From the NCBI GenBank assembly GCA_003339415.1, contig PDHQ01000037.1, forward strand, positions 160,342-224,341: DNA of 64,000 bases, in the 5' to 3' direction. Every line of letters begins with the position of its first letter. The first letter of the stretch is position 1. The position numbers were made by a program, and so were the translations under genes. Of this stretch, positions 24,591 to 37,619 are shown piece after piece. The stretch comes from Ophiocordyceps camponoti-saundersi (nom. inval.) (lineage: Eukaryota; Ascomycota; Sordariomycetes; Hypocreales; Ophiocordycipitaceae). The notes beneath the pieces were generated by a model, which worked only from the letters and a program-made list of their open reading frames with translations, did no database searches and was not told where the DNA came from.

Positions 24591-25075
24591 TAGTAAGTCG
24601 AGTAAGAAAAACCCTCCTAAAAGTGGTAAAACCCCCTACTATATAGTAGGACCGCGTCCGGCTCGGGGCTAGGCTAAGCGCTCTACGTATATAAAGAAAG
24701 TAACTATCGGTTACGGTAATATTATATAACGTAAAGAAAAATAAGAAAAGATAGATAAGATAAGGAAAAGATAATAGTAGCGGCGGTACGTATTACCTAT
24801 ATATGCCGGTATATACCTCCCTAGCCTCTAAGTATATATTACTTAACCCTTAAGTATATAGCTACGTATCTTCTCTATATATAGTATATACTTAAGTATA
24901 TACCTTTTTTTTAAGCTTTCCTAATTAGGAAGCTTTCCTAATTAGGAAGTTAGTTTTTATAAATTAGTAACTTAAGGCTTAAAAGTATATAAAGAAGGGG
25001 GGGTCGCTCTTACTAATATAAGCAAGCTATCGTTATCTTATTATTTTTTTAGTAATTTTAATTATATAAGTAATC
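24590..25075 (+). other. Possible LTR or leader upstream of gag-like frame
   Basis: A distinct block with a GC-richer start (24640-24680), TATA-like runs, and a tandem palindrome at 24919-24948 precedes the gag-like frame. Its position suggests a 5' LTR plus leader. I found no second copy in the window, so it is not confirmed. Confidence 0.3.
24919..24948 (+). repeat. Tandem palindrome TTCCTAATTAGGAA x2
   Basis: Two adjacent copies of a perfect 14-bp palindrome separated by GC (ttcctaattaggaagctttcctaattaggaa region). The sequence could form a hairpin or bind a dimeric factor; no function is claimed. Confidence 0.75.
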
Positions 25076-25089
25076 CTTAGCGCGCGTAA

Positions 25090-26531
25090 CTAGTTTATAG
25101 CTAACCTATACCGGAGTAAAATACCTACTAAACTTAATTTTCCTTAAGCGGTATTTTACGTAAAGTATATTAATACGCTTATTAGCTTTAGGGACCTTTA
25201 TTAAGTATAAAGAAGTAAATACTTAGCTTTAGCGTATATCCGTATTTACTAATAACTAAGGTAACTATCTAAGCGCGGCTTATATTAAATACGCGAATAA
25301 TTATACTAAATATTAGCCGATTAATAATCCCGCTATAGCCGAAGCTATTTACGCCGCGGTTAAGGTTATTTACTAGCTAGGCTTCGATTATAACGCTTAA
25401 ATAGTAAGTAATATTAAGGTTATATTAAGTTTACGGTAAATCTTATACTAATAAGTATAGTAAAAAAATATAATTTAGCGCGTAAAAGAGATACGCGCTA
25501 TCGCGTATTATAATAGTACTTACGCTAATTAAGTTATATAAGTAGCCGCTAGCCGCGTACTATTTTAAAGCTTATAGCTTTCCGCTATCGAAAAGGATTT
25601 TATTATTAAAATAACTAAAAGTTTAACTAGCGCTAACTAACTTATTATTATTATATTAGCTTAGATATAAAAATAGTATATCTTTTATATATAAATAATT
25701 AACTTTTTTAAATAATTAACTAAGGAGCTATATTATATCCGCCGCGCCGCTAAGAATAAAGCGCGCTTATAAGGGAGCCTATTTCCTACTAATTATCCTC
25801 TTATTTTTTATATTCCGCCTCTTATTATTAGTTCCGCTTCCGCCCTAGTACTTATTAAGTTTAAGTCGGAGTCCGATAAGCTTAGTAAGCTTAAGATTAC
25901 TTTTACCCTAAGTATTAAAATTACCCCTACTACTAGGGAGGATATTACTAGCGCTTATACTACGATTACGCCGCCTCCTTATAAGGAGATCTTTAATCTT
26001 ATTTAAGATAGTCTAGTTAATAATATATCTAATAATAAAAACTTTATAACGTTAGTTAGTAATTATATTATATTTAGTATTAAGGAGGAGCTATTAATAA
26101 AAAAGGAGTAAGTAGCTTTAGTTTACGCTTATAGTTATAATTAAGGTTAAGGCTATAGCTAAGGCCGTAGCTATAATAAGCGCGGTTAGTCTTATATTTT
26201 ATACGGTTAAGTTAATATCTTATATATAGTTAAAATAATTTAGTTTTAAAGCTAGGTAAGTAGCTAATAAGATAAATAATAAAATTATTACCGTAAAGCG
26301 GTTTTTATATATTTATTATAAGGCTAAAAACCCTATCTCCCTTATTTATTTTACTTTTATAAAGTAATATTATAAGGTTAAATTAGCGTAATTATTTAAA
26401 TAAAAGAAACTAGCGTATAAGTTTAGTTATAAATTAAGGGTTATTAAGCGCTTTAATAAGGTTATGCTAATCTTATATCGGTTACTAGTTAATATTAAGG
26501 AGTAGTTTATTTTTATAAGTAAAGGTATAGT
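25090..26531 (+). pseudogene. Retrotransposon gag-like frame, probably Copia
   Basis: One frame reads through RIP stops from about 25230 (RISVFTNN), through an Ala-rich stretch with AEAIYAAVKVI near 25340 and a helical stretch near 25560, to a Pro/Ser-rich region near 25800-26000. Around 26190-26240 a cluster of lost cysteines and histidines resembles the C-x-x-H-G ... H-T-S-x-x-x-C knuckle of fungal Copia gag proteins. The frame is interrupted by the SINE-like element at 26547. Assignment rests on composition and this motif, so it is tentative. Whether it belongs to the same element as the Copia pol at 39881 is not shown. Confidence 0.45.
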
Positions 26532-26546
26532 TAAGAAAGATATATA

Positions 26547-27025
26547 TATATATATATTATATTACTCTAGTAACTTATATAGGTATCTAGGCATATAATT
26601 ATTTAATAGAGAGGAAAAACCGGAGCGCCCGGGGAAAAACCCCTTACTTAATATATTCGGCTAGCTTATAGGCTAACTTCGTTATATTAGAAAGCTTAAT
26701 TATTATAGGAAATATCCGAAGTTACGCTAGTCCTAAGCGAGAGGTACCTATACTTCTTATCGCATATCTTATCTAAGTTCTAAGTAGTTCCGGTACGTAT
26801 ATCGGCAGATACCGTAGCGAAGATAGTTTTTACTTCGTAATCGTACTCTATTGCCGGATTATAGTCGCTATTAAAGGGGACCTATTCCTCTAATAACCTA
26901 CGTTATCTAACTGCACCCTTGCCCCCGTGCCTTACCTAAGCCTCGGCCGGGTCACCACTCCTGCCGAGGGAGGAAAGGAGCCCGGCAGGGTCACTACTCC
27001 TGCCGGGGTTATGCCGGGGTCGGAC
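26547..27025 (-). mobile_element. 479-bp SINE-like element sharing the LINE 3' end
   Basis: It is bounded by an exact 15-bp target duplication, taagaaagatatata (26532-26546 and 27026-27040). Its left end (TA-rich tail, ttactctag, gtatctaggcatat, aggaaaaaccggag, ccggggaaaaacccc) matches the 3' end of the LINE copies at 9022-9110 and 39780-39865. The right half (26760-27020) is unlike the LINE, GC-rich and little mutated, with direct repeats of the type cactcctgccg and tcactactcctgccgg. No polymerase III A or B box is convincing. SINEs that share a 3' tail with a partner LINE are a known arrangement. Confidence 0.75.
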
Positions 27026-27040
27026 TAAGAAAGATATATA

Positions 27041-30000
27041 ATATTATCTTATTACTATTATTATAAGGGTAGTATCTCGAAATTACCTTAAGGACCTTAC
27101 GGGCTTAGAGAAAGAAATTAAGTTTAATATATCCTATCCGAAGTTATATAAATATTATACTAATAAACTTAGGAAATCTTTCGTAAATACGTAAAGTAAT
27201 CCTAGCCTTAAGCTATAGCGGTTTATTAATAAAGTAGCTATAAGATTACCCGTACTTCTTAAGCTTACCTTTTTAGGAATATTATTAGAGGAGCTATTTT
27301 TCTCGGAGTCTAATATTAAAATTATATTATATATATTTAGCCTCTAGTTTAGGTTTAGTTTATATTTTATAGAATTCCTCTAAGTTCTATAATATTTAAT
27401 ATCTTTATTAATAGGGGCGCCCCTTATACTTATATCTAACTTACTTAGTAGCTTTCTTTATTATAGTGCGGATAAGGTTTATTATACTTATATATTAAAA
27501 GCGGTAATAAGTATAAGCTATCTAATAAGTAAGGTATAAGTTAAGGGGGAGGACGAAAGCCTTTATTTCGATATAATAGAGGGGGGTAGCCTTATAAGCT
27601 TTAGTAATAATTTTTAAATATTTAGATTATTCCGTAGCTAGCGCTTTTATAATAAGGCTATATAGTTTCCCCCCTAATTACGTAAGCGGGGTAAACTAAG
27701 ATATACTAAATATAATTACTAACTTAATAGCTTTAATATATACCTCCCTTATTTTTAATAAGGTATAACTTTATATTAATATAATAATCCTAATAAGGGC
27801 TAGGTATTAGCGCTTAAGTTTAGCGGCGAGTTTTAAAAAATAAGATTTCTATTAAAATTTACGATATAGCTAGATTTCTAAAAATCTCGCCTCCTATATA
27901 AGCTATACTATTTTTATACTAAGCTAGAGCTAAGTTATATTTACTTTCCTAGCCTTTATAAAATATATTAATTTACTTTTAGCTAGCTAAAAGGTTATTT
28001 TATACTTAAAAGCTTATTATTCGTAAATTCGCTATACTTATTTAAGTCAGAGGAGTACTTAGGCCTTATTATATCTAATACTAAGTATATTAATATTATT
28101 AGCAAAGCTTACTATTAATAGTCTAGTTATTAGGTTTAAATATTAATATAATAAGAATATATATAATAAGAAAAAAATTAATAATATAAGGGACTTTTAA
28201 AAGACCCTTTACTAAATTAAAAAAATATTACTAAGCTTATAGTTAAGCTTAAGTTATAAGGTTTTAGCGGTAAGATAAGAATAAATAAATACTATAACTT
28301 ATTTAGGAAAGCTTAAGTAATTAAGAATAATTATTAGCTTATTATAAAAAATATAGTAGAAAGCTTTAGTAAAGTTTAGTAAGAGGAGCGAGGTAGTGCT
28401 ACCCTAGTTTTAGATAGTTTTAATAATTTTAGTAAATATAAGGATTATAATATTAATAAAGCGTTATAGCTTATTACCTATTTAGCTATTTAGGAAGATA
28501 TTAGCTATTTCCGCTATAAACGCTATTTTCCTAATAATAATTATTTCTAAGACTTTCCTTATTATATTAAGAAGCGAAATTAGCCTATACTTACTTAGGG
28601 TATAATACGTAGCTAGTAATTTACTTACCTTATAAATAACTATAATATTAGAGGCTTTAAATTATAATAGGAAATAGCTATTATTAATATAGCCCTAGAA
28701 GATTTTTTAAAAAACTTAGATAAAGGGGGGTCCGTATCTTTTTAGAAACTTAACTAAGATCCTATTAAAGCTAGCGGACTTTTATAAAGTAATTAAGAAA
28801 AAGGTAAAGTAAACGTTATCGGTAATAATCGAATATTTAATATAGAAGGGAGGGAAAAGTTCGTTTAAGGTAAGAAAAGGGGCTAAGGCGGTAAAAATAG
28901 GGAAAAATTACTAGCTAAGTAAGATCGCTTTATCTAAGAAAATAAATATTAAGTTTAAGTTAAGGCTTTTCTATAGCGTTAGTATATATATAAGCTTCGG
29001 TAAGGCCTAGCTTCGAAGCTAGGCTTAATATTTTATTATTTAAAATATTACTAAGTTTATTAAGATATTATTAAGGAAATTACGCTAAGCGCTATAGCAG
29101 GCCGCGCTAATTATAAACTTTTACGCTTTTATTATTTTCTAATAATCTTACTAATAAGAGTTAGTAAAGTTAGCTCTCTAATATTTTTAGGCCTACTTAG
29201 CAGCTACCGTAATAGCTATTATCGCCTAATTTTACTAATTTTATATTATAAGGTATATACGGATACGTAACGGTACCGTAATCTTTACTATTATTTCTAG
29301 CTATTTATATAATAAGGTAATTATTCCTTTTAAGTTTTTAAGTATAAAAATATAATATAATTTAAGCTTAAGTTAATTTTATACCTTAGCCGTAAGTATA
29401 TCTAAGTAAAAAAAGCGCTAGATCTTAGTTAATATAATATTAAGGCGGAGGTTAGTATTTACGTAGATAATTTATAGAATATAGTCGGAGCCGATAAAGT
29501 TAAGGTTATTTCTTTAATATATTATTCGGTAGTTTAGCGTAGCTTAAGCTAAGTTAATAATATTAGTTTATTTATTATATATTTCTTAGGTAATTTCGCC
29601 TAAAGGCGTAATAAGTCCGAGATAGAAGCTAGTTATAAAATCGAGGAAGTTAGCTATTTTAAAAGAGGACTTTTCGTAATAATCTTATAAGGGGTAGTAA
29701 AGGTTAAAATTACTATATAAAAAGGTAGCTATTAAGGTTAGGTTAAGGTAGAAAAGGTCGCGCTATAAAAAGGGGCTAAACTAAATTATTAATAAAAGTA
29801 AGTAAATAAATATAATTTATAATAAAAATATAATATAAAAAAGAATAGAAGCTATATTAAGTATAATAAGAGGTATCTAAAAAGAGAAATTTAGTTATTT
29901 ATAAATATAAAGAATTACTTAATTACTAAAGTTTATAAGTTTATATAATAAAATATTAAAAAGCGGAGAGTATCTAAATTAGTTATATTATAGTTTTTAT

Positions 30001-32541
30001 AAATAAATAAGATTATAGCTAATAGGGTTATAAAGCGCGGTATAAATAAGATAATTACGCTTTTATATATTCTAAAAAAGGGTTTTAATCTTTATTAAGA
30101 GTAAGGGAGGTAAAAGTTTACGATTATATTAGGATAGAGGAGGGGGCGGAAAAAGGGGCGGGGAAGGGGGCGGAAAAGGGTATAATAAAAAGGGAAAGAG
30201 TAAAAAAGGGAGGATAGGTTCCCTAAGCTTTACCGCTACCTTATCCGCTATAAGATTTAGGGGTAGCGCTACTCCCGCCTTAGCCCCTTTTTAATACTAA
30301 GGCGGGCTTATTATTTATATTAAAGCGGAGTATAGCTTATAACTATATAAGGGCCACGCGTAACCGCTTCTAAAACTAAATTTTAGTAAAGCTATTACTA
30401 GTTTAGAATTAGGTTAGCTAAGAGTAATCTTAAAACTTATAAAGTTAGTATATATAAGTATTATATATTTAGTCTTAGTATACCTTCGCGGTAAGGTAGT
30501 TTTAGAATTACGAGGCGTAGTTCCCTTTATATAAGATATAGTTTTTAGTATTAGTTTTAGTAAGGGCTAGATATATACTCTCCTTTTCCGAGTATACTAT
30601 AGCTATATATATTCTATAATATAGCTATTTTTAGTAGTATTTCGCTATATACTTATATTAGTAATATTAATAATATTATTAAGGTTATATTATATTATTA
30701 TAAACTTCTATATAGGAGATTTCTATATCTATAATTAGGCTATTTTATATAAGTTTATTAGTATTTATTATATTAGTAATTTTTAAGATAATATAAGTAC
30801 GCGTAGCTCTCTTATTACGAGGCCGGAGCGCTTAAACTTAGGTAATATCGACTTTATTATATTTCTTAATTTATTATAAAAGTATATCTTAGTCGCTATA
30901 AGTAGCTTTTATTTATACTCTTTTTACTATAATAGAGAAGGTTTTCTAGCTACGGATCGCCTTTTTACCGAAAATAATAAGGATTTACTTAACTAAGCTT
31001 ACTTATCTCTTATATTTTAAATAAAATATAACTATTATATTTTTATTAGGGAGTTATCTTATAGCTAATATAGCCTCGTATTTTAAAGCTATATTCGCGG
31101 CCTATACGATCTCTTATAAAGTTAGCTATAAGGTATTTATATTAATTATAATATCTTTTATAAATATAATAATTTCTTTATTAAAGCGATTAAGGATAAG
31201 TTTAACTATTATACCGCTAGTAATAGTTACGGAAGCTTATAATAATTAAGTTAAATTAATATTAAGGCTAATAGTTTATAAGAGTGCTTTCTATATAGCT
31301 TAAGTAACTATCTTCTTAATTAACTTAGTAATCTTAGGTAAAAGTTAGGTAATATTTTAATCTAAGGGGGTTACGAATTTCTTATAAAATTTAGCTTTAA
31401 GAGCTACTATAATATTCTAAGCGTTAGAGAACGCCGCGGTTAGTATTACTATAGCTAGTTTATTATAAGCTTCCTTTATATCGCTATCGTAAAAGTCCCA
31501 TACTTACTCCGCTTCTCCTCCTATTCCGACGCTATTATTATATTATCCTTAGCTAGACTAAGGGTATTATAAGGACTATCTTAGTCCCCGCGTACCTCTA
31601 TTTACGATTATAGGCGTATCGCTTACCCCTTAGGTCCCGGCTGAAGCCGCCGCGGGCGCTATTAACTCTTTCTTAGTAATAAATATATAGTAAAAAGCGA
31701 AAGATTAAGTAACGGGTCCTGTCCCGTTTTTATAAAAGGTTGCCTATATTTTATTAATATAAATAAACGATAAGATAAAATCTATACTTTTTTAAATATA
31801 TATTTTAATACTTATATAAATTATTCTTTATATTAGATAGATTAAACTATATTTTTATTTAATATCGTATAACGCGAATAACCTAATAAGACTATAATAA
31901 ATACCCTTAATACCCTCCTTAATAAATTTTAACTAATCTAATAAGCTTGAAGTATAAACTATTAAGGGGAAAAGTAACTTTTTATAATAATTATATAAGC
32001 TTATAAAGGTATCCCGGAACTCGAATTAGCTATAATATTCTAAGATATTTTATATAAATCTTTTATTAACCGACTATATTCCTCTCTTACTATTACTACT
32101 AATCGAAGTATAAACTAATTCTTTACTAACTATTATTATATAAACTATATAAAGCTTCGTATAACTCTAAAATATTCCTTTCCTTAACTATTTTTCTATC
32201 CTTATAGATTTACTTTTATATAATATAGCGGACTTTTATAATAACGCCGCTTTATCCCTTATATAATATATAAATATTTTATTTATAAAAAGGAAAGTTA
32301 CTAATTAACTAACTATAGCTTAGATAATATTAAATAAGTTAGGGAATAGTACCTAATAAGCTGCGAAGAAACTAACTAATAACCCTTTATAGACGAGGAG
32401 TTTAACGCTTTCCTCCTTTTATATAAAGGCTCCGAGGAATAAAATTCCTAGTTCCTTTAATTATATAACGAAAATTCTAAAAATAATAAAAATATTATAG
32501 ATAAGGAAACTATAATCTCCTTTTTTATAATTATCGCTTAT
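27041..32541 (+). pseudogene. Long degenerate coding region, unidentified
   Basis: Plus-strand reading frames with a protein-like pattern can be followed through RIP stops for most of this stretch. Segments that look coding include EGGSLISFSN near 27590, SGEF near 27820, a Gln/Asn-rich segment near 28100-28700, an acidic/Gly region near 30120-30240 and a Pro-rich segment near 30240-30330. The frame shifts in places. I recognise no catalytic motif (no RT, integrase, helicase or transposase box). It lies between the gag-like frame and the Copia protease/integrase region, so it may be part of a very large Copia polyprotein or a separate element. Confidence 0.35.
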
Positions 32542-32679
32542 ATATATTATCTTATAATATTTTAATATACCTTATATTAGGAAAAAAAACTTAACACGCG
32601 CCTAGTATAAGGCGCGATCTAAAAGGAAAAGGTAAGATATTAGCGGTATCGGATTCGCTATTTAATTCGGAGTAGGGCT

Positions 32680-34330
32680 ATGCCTAGCCGAGTTCCGGCC
32701 GGGGGTGGTCGCGACCGCGGCGGAGGAGGAAGAAATTTTCGTAAAAGAACTAAGGTTATAACGCGCTCCGAACGCGGGTTAAATTCGTCTATATACTAGT
32801 CTAGAAATACTAACTTTAATAGAAAATATACCGAATATAATTAGGGATTACTATAGGTTCTAATTAATAGGAATAAGAAAGAACTATATTATTAACTATT
32901 AAGTATTATGCTAGCTAATATATTCTACGTAGCTTAAGCTATAATAGTAGCTTATAGGGAACTTAAATCGGACTAAATTTAAACTTAGATTAATTATATT
33001 ATACGCGAGGAAATTAAAGATATTATTACTATTACTTTTTATAAATCGTTATATTTAAAGATAACGAAATAAGGAGGATACTAAACGTAAGTATAGGTTA
33101 TATTAGCTCTAACTTTACTATACGACTTAGAAAAGAAGCTTCCCCTATATTATAAAAAGGAAATTATTATTCGCTTAGCGGATATAACAGATAATATTAT
33201 AAATAAGATAGTATATAATACTATATAAGCCGTTAATACTACTATTCGCTCCGACTTATACCTAGCTATATGCCGCCTTAATAATAAGGATATTAAACTT
33301 ACTTTTAATAAGGATATAGCTACCTTTACTTAGGACCTAAGCTAGGTTACGCTTATTTTCGGTAATAAGGTAATTATCGCGGATAAGATCTATAACGTTA
33401 TTACTAAGAGATTTCCTCTAAACCTCGCTACTAAGGAACGCGATAACCTCCTTAGTAAGATAATATAAGTTAATAAAATACCCGTAGCTTATCTATAAGC
33501 GCTTAAGCCCTAGCTTAGATTTACTAAGATAGCGGTTATTATTAGCCTTAAATTACTAGTCGATACTAATAAACTTTACGATAATAAGCTAGCTATTAAT
33601 ATTTAGATTTTTCGTATAGAGCTATTCTTAGACGCGGTCCGCCCCTAGCGATACTATAATTATTATTATTTCGGGTATATCGCTAAAATATATAAATACC
33701 CTAAGCTTTATAATAAGTATAAAGTAACCGATTATAAAAATAAAGATAATTACTATACTAAAATCGAAGGATACCCGTTTTATTATATCTCCTATAGCGG
33801 GGATTACCCTATATAGTCTAAGCTTTACCCTATCGCTATTAAGCACTAGGATCGGGCAAGAGCTTACTATAAGAGACGATTAGTTAGATTTACTAAGCCT
33901 AGCTTATAATCTATTTTATAACCGATAAAATTAATAATAACTAAGGACGTTATTATATATAGTACGTCCCCGGGCTAGTTCGTTACTAAAAGGAAGTATA
34001 AATAACTCTTAGGCTTTAGAGGGGGCCGCCCCGCTACTAAAACGTAGGTAATTAAAGATACCCCTAAGGTAATAAAACGCTTTATCTAATAAGCTTAGAG
34101 TGCCTCTCTCCCTTAAGATATAGATAGTATCTTACTTATATAAACTATTAATAAACTAGCTTTATCTCTAGTTTAACTTAACTTTACTATCTAAGAAAGT
34201 ATAGAAATACTAATTACCCTAGCCCCGGCCCGGACTTAGATAAGATTTATAACTAAGCTATAAAGAAATTATAGCGAAAAAACTAATATTATTATAACTA
34301 TTTCCTTATATCTATAAAAGTCCTTTCTTA
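32680..34330 (+). pseudogene. LINE ORF1 remnant with CCHC zinc knuckle, right copy
   Basis: Reading through RIP stops, codons 33652-33693 give C-x2-C-x4-H-x4-C (three of the cysteines now Tyr codons and the His now TAT; order C-Y-N-C-Y-Y-F-G-H-I-A-K-M-C). A second Cys/His cluster follows at about 33710-33770. This is the RNA-binding gag-like protein typical of ORF1 in fungal Tad-type LINEs. The N-terminal part (32680-32760) is GC-rich and Gly/Arg-rich. The C-terminal part after the knuckle is basic. Confidence 0.75.
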
Positions 34331-37300
34331 GAATATAAATAAGCGTACTAAGCTAGCTAGGCTAGTATTTAGTAGTAAATCGGATTATAATATTATTACT
34401 CTTTAAGAAACTATTAGCTACCTTAGCGCTAAGCCTTCTCCGCCTAGGACTTCGCCTTACCGCCTTATTTATAGTAGCGGCTATACTTTAGTTTATATTT
34501 ATAAAAGATACGATATATTTACTTAGTTCCTAGAAGTAAGGGAGGACTAGACGAGTATTACTTTCTATTCTAGACTTTAGTTTATTTTTATCTACTCTCC
34601 CCTTAATACCCCCTATAGCGGTAGCTTCTTAATTCTTTAAAACCTTCCCCTAAACCCTAACCGCGTCCTAGTTAGTAACTTTAACTTATATTACCCGCTT
34701 TAGGACCGTTATAAGAGGCTCTCCGATAACTTAGATTAGCTAATTTATAAGATAACTAAGCTATAATTTTAACTCCTTACTTTAAAAGGAGAATATACCC
34801 GAATCTTCTATAAATATAAAGATAGTATACTAAACTTAGTTTAGGCTATAGTAAACTTATATATATATTATACTAGTCCGGACCTTAACCTTATTAAATC
34901 TAACTATATCCCCTAATCTCTTATAGCTAATATCTTTATACTTATAGTAGCGTATATACTACGCTTATAATAAAAATAAGCGGACTTAGATTTAGTTTAC
35001 TATAAATCCTTAGCTAAAATTACCCTTTTACTTTCCCCTTTTATTAACTTAATAGAGATTAATAACGCCCTTAACTAACTTTACTAAAAGCTATAACTTA
35101 TTATTAACTAGATAATATTATTTATCGCCCTTTCCTATTCTCGTAAAGTAGCGTAGTTTACCCTAGCCGTGGCCTTAGCTACTTAAATAGCTAAGCGGGC
35201 CTAGCGTAAATATAGGTCCCTCCTTTTAGACTCCTTTTAATAATAACTTTAAGAGATAGCTTTTACTTAGAAAACGGCTATAAACTTAGTAAGATATACT
35301 TATTAGCGATCTTTTCTTTATATTATTACTAGCTTACCTTTTAAGTTTTAGTATATTAAGCGTTAAGCTTATATTTAGAGTAATCTTCCTTAAGATCCGG
35401 TTTATTTCCTTACGCTAAGGATAACCGATAAATCTTAGGCTAATAGCTATATAGCTAAAGCTAATATCTTAGCTAATTAGTTTTTTCCTTAACTTTATAA
35501 TATACTCCTAACTAACGCTAAACCGCCTAAACTTAAGTTCTCTATTAATATTAAGATTACTTAGACCGATATTTTTATAATGCTTAAGTTAATAACCTCT
35601 TAGAAAATAGCTAGAGTAGATAATATTCCCGCTAGATTTCTTAAGATATATTACCTTATCTTTACTACCTAGCTAGCTATAATCTTCTAAGCGTATATAT
35701 AATTTAGTTACTTCCCGCCCCGGCTATAATTTACTATTATAATTATCCTATATAAGTCCGAAAAGAAGCTAGAAGCTTACTATAAGGTAGGTACTTATAG
35801 GCTTATATCCTTACTATATTATTTAAATAAAATCTTAGAAATTATAATAAGATAATAAATTACTAAGGCCGCGGAGTTATACTAACTCCTCCCTAAAAGC
35901 TAAATAGGTAATAAGCGGAACTAGTTTACGAAGCTAGCTATCCTTATAATTACTAAGCTTATTTAAGCTACTTAAGCTAGGAAAGGAGTAGCGTCTTTCT
36001 TATAACTTAATATTAAGGGAGCGTTTAATATTATATATTATAATAAACTTATCGCCGAACTTAGGTATCTAGGATTCCCGGACTAGATCTTAGCTTTCCT
36101 TAATAGCTATTTATAAGACCGCACCTCCTAACTTCGCTTTAATAATAAGATTTCGGAACCGTATCGGATTAAAACTAAAATTCCTTAAAGTTCGCTACTC
36201 TCCGCTATCTTATTTATCCTATATATAGCCTCGCTCTATAACTAGCTAGTATATAAAGAAAGAATATAGGTAATTAGTTTCGCGGATAATATAAACTTTT
36301 TTAATATTAAGCTTAACTTTAGGATAATTATAAGATAGCTTTAAGCTATATAAGTAATATATAAATAATAGGCGCGCGATTATAGTATAGAATTTAGGCC
36401 GGAGAAAAGCAAGCTTATATATTTTTCCTAAAAATATACTCCAGAGATAGACTTAGTTTAACTAGGGGATTACTAAGTTTACCTTATTTCTAAAATAAGA
36501 CTCCTAAGCGTTTAAATTTATTAGTAGCTATAATAAAAACCTTATTTATAAATTATATATACTAAGCTTCTTTACTAGAACCTTACCTTTTCCCTCTTAT
36601 CTACTTTTACCTAAAATTACCCCCTTACTTAAGCCCGTAAACTTTATATAAAAGTTATCTAATTACTTATTATATATACCGCTATTATATTCTATATTAT
36701 TACCCTTACGGGTAGAAATTTACTAAGTTTAGCTAAAGCCCTAAGATTAGAATAATTATAATACCTTAAGACGGTACTTAAAGCTTATAAAGCTACGCCT
36801 ATTTATTACCTCGAAGCTAAGTCCTAAGTTCCCTTACTTAATTTCTACTTAAATAAAAGGAAGACTAATACTTTTCGCTACTTAGAGGATACGACGATAT
36901 TAGATAAGATCCGGACCGCTTTTAAAAATATCTTAAGGTTCTTATCGCGCTTCCCCCCTTATTAACTAATAAAACGATAAAAAGCTAAATAGCCGCTAAA
37001 GGAATATATATATTAAGTCCGAATATAGATAAGATACGATATATTACCCCTTAATAAGAAGTTTATAACTAACCTTCTCCGCTAGAACTAGAAAGTATAG
37101 TAAGAGGACTCCGAAGATTAGCTACGTATAAGATATTCTAAGCTTACCCTTTTTCCTTCTAATTTCCCGCCTTACCTTAATAAGGCGAAGTCGCTTAAGA
37201 AATATAAAAACCTACTAAAATATATTAATAATATAATTACGTAACTCCGTATAGGTAAAATTAATCTTAAAAAGTTCCTTTTTTATAAGCGCGTACTAAA

Positions 37301-37580
37301 AGTAATCTCCTTTTTATATTAGTATAGTATTAAACCGGAGAATATTTACTATTTACTCCTTTAATACTCTTAACTAATCGAATAGCGCTACGAATTACCT
37401 TAGCTTATCTTTTTTAATACCGGACTATAATTAAAGCTTAACCGCTATTTATTAGCGACCGTAATCGTAAAGTAAATACTCCGATATATTAACTTATATT
37501 AGTTTTAGCTTACTAATACTCTTTACGCTAATACTCTTAAGTTTAACTAAGGCCGGATATAGCCTTATTTTATATAAATT
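34330..37580 (+). pseudogene. LINE ORF2 remnant: AP-type endonuclease, RT, C-terminal zinc finger
   Basis: The endonuclease region shows D-F-N-x-x-H-P-x-W (now NFNLYYPL-stop) near 34670-34700 and an S-D-H-like motif (now SNY) near 34900. The RT shows I-P-Q-G-S-x-L-S (Q now a stop) followed by ILFILYIASLYN near 36180-36250, and F-A-D-D near 36280 (now FADN). Near 37235-37420 a Cys/His cluster after QLRTGKI-like sequence resembles the C-terminal zinc finger of this family. An RNase H domain between about 36800 and 37200 is possible but not certain. The protein would nick the target and reverse-transcribe the RNA. Confidence 0.8.
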
Positions 37581-37619
37581 ATTATAATTATAATATTATT
37601 AATTTACTTACCTTATTTA

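Noticed and set aside
27041..31740. Telomere-linked RecQ helicase
   Set aside because: The size and Gln-rich segments suggested it, but no helicase motif (Walker A, DEAH) was found on either strand.
33628..33846. 72-codon open frame on the minus strand
   Set aside because: It is antisense to the zinc-knuckle region of LINE ORF1 (33652-33850 plus strand), where the sense frame shows the ordered Cys/His pattern. The antisense product is Ile/Phe/Val-rich, as expected for a shadow frame.
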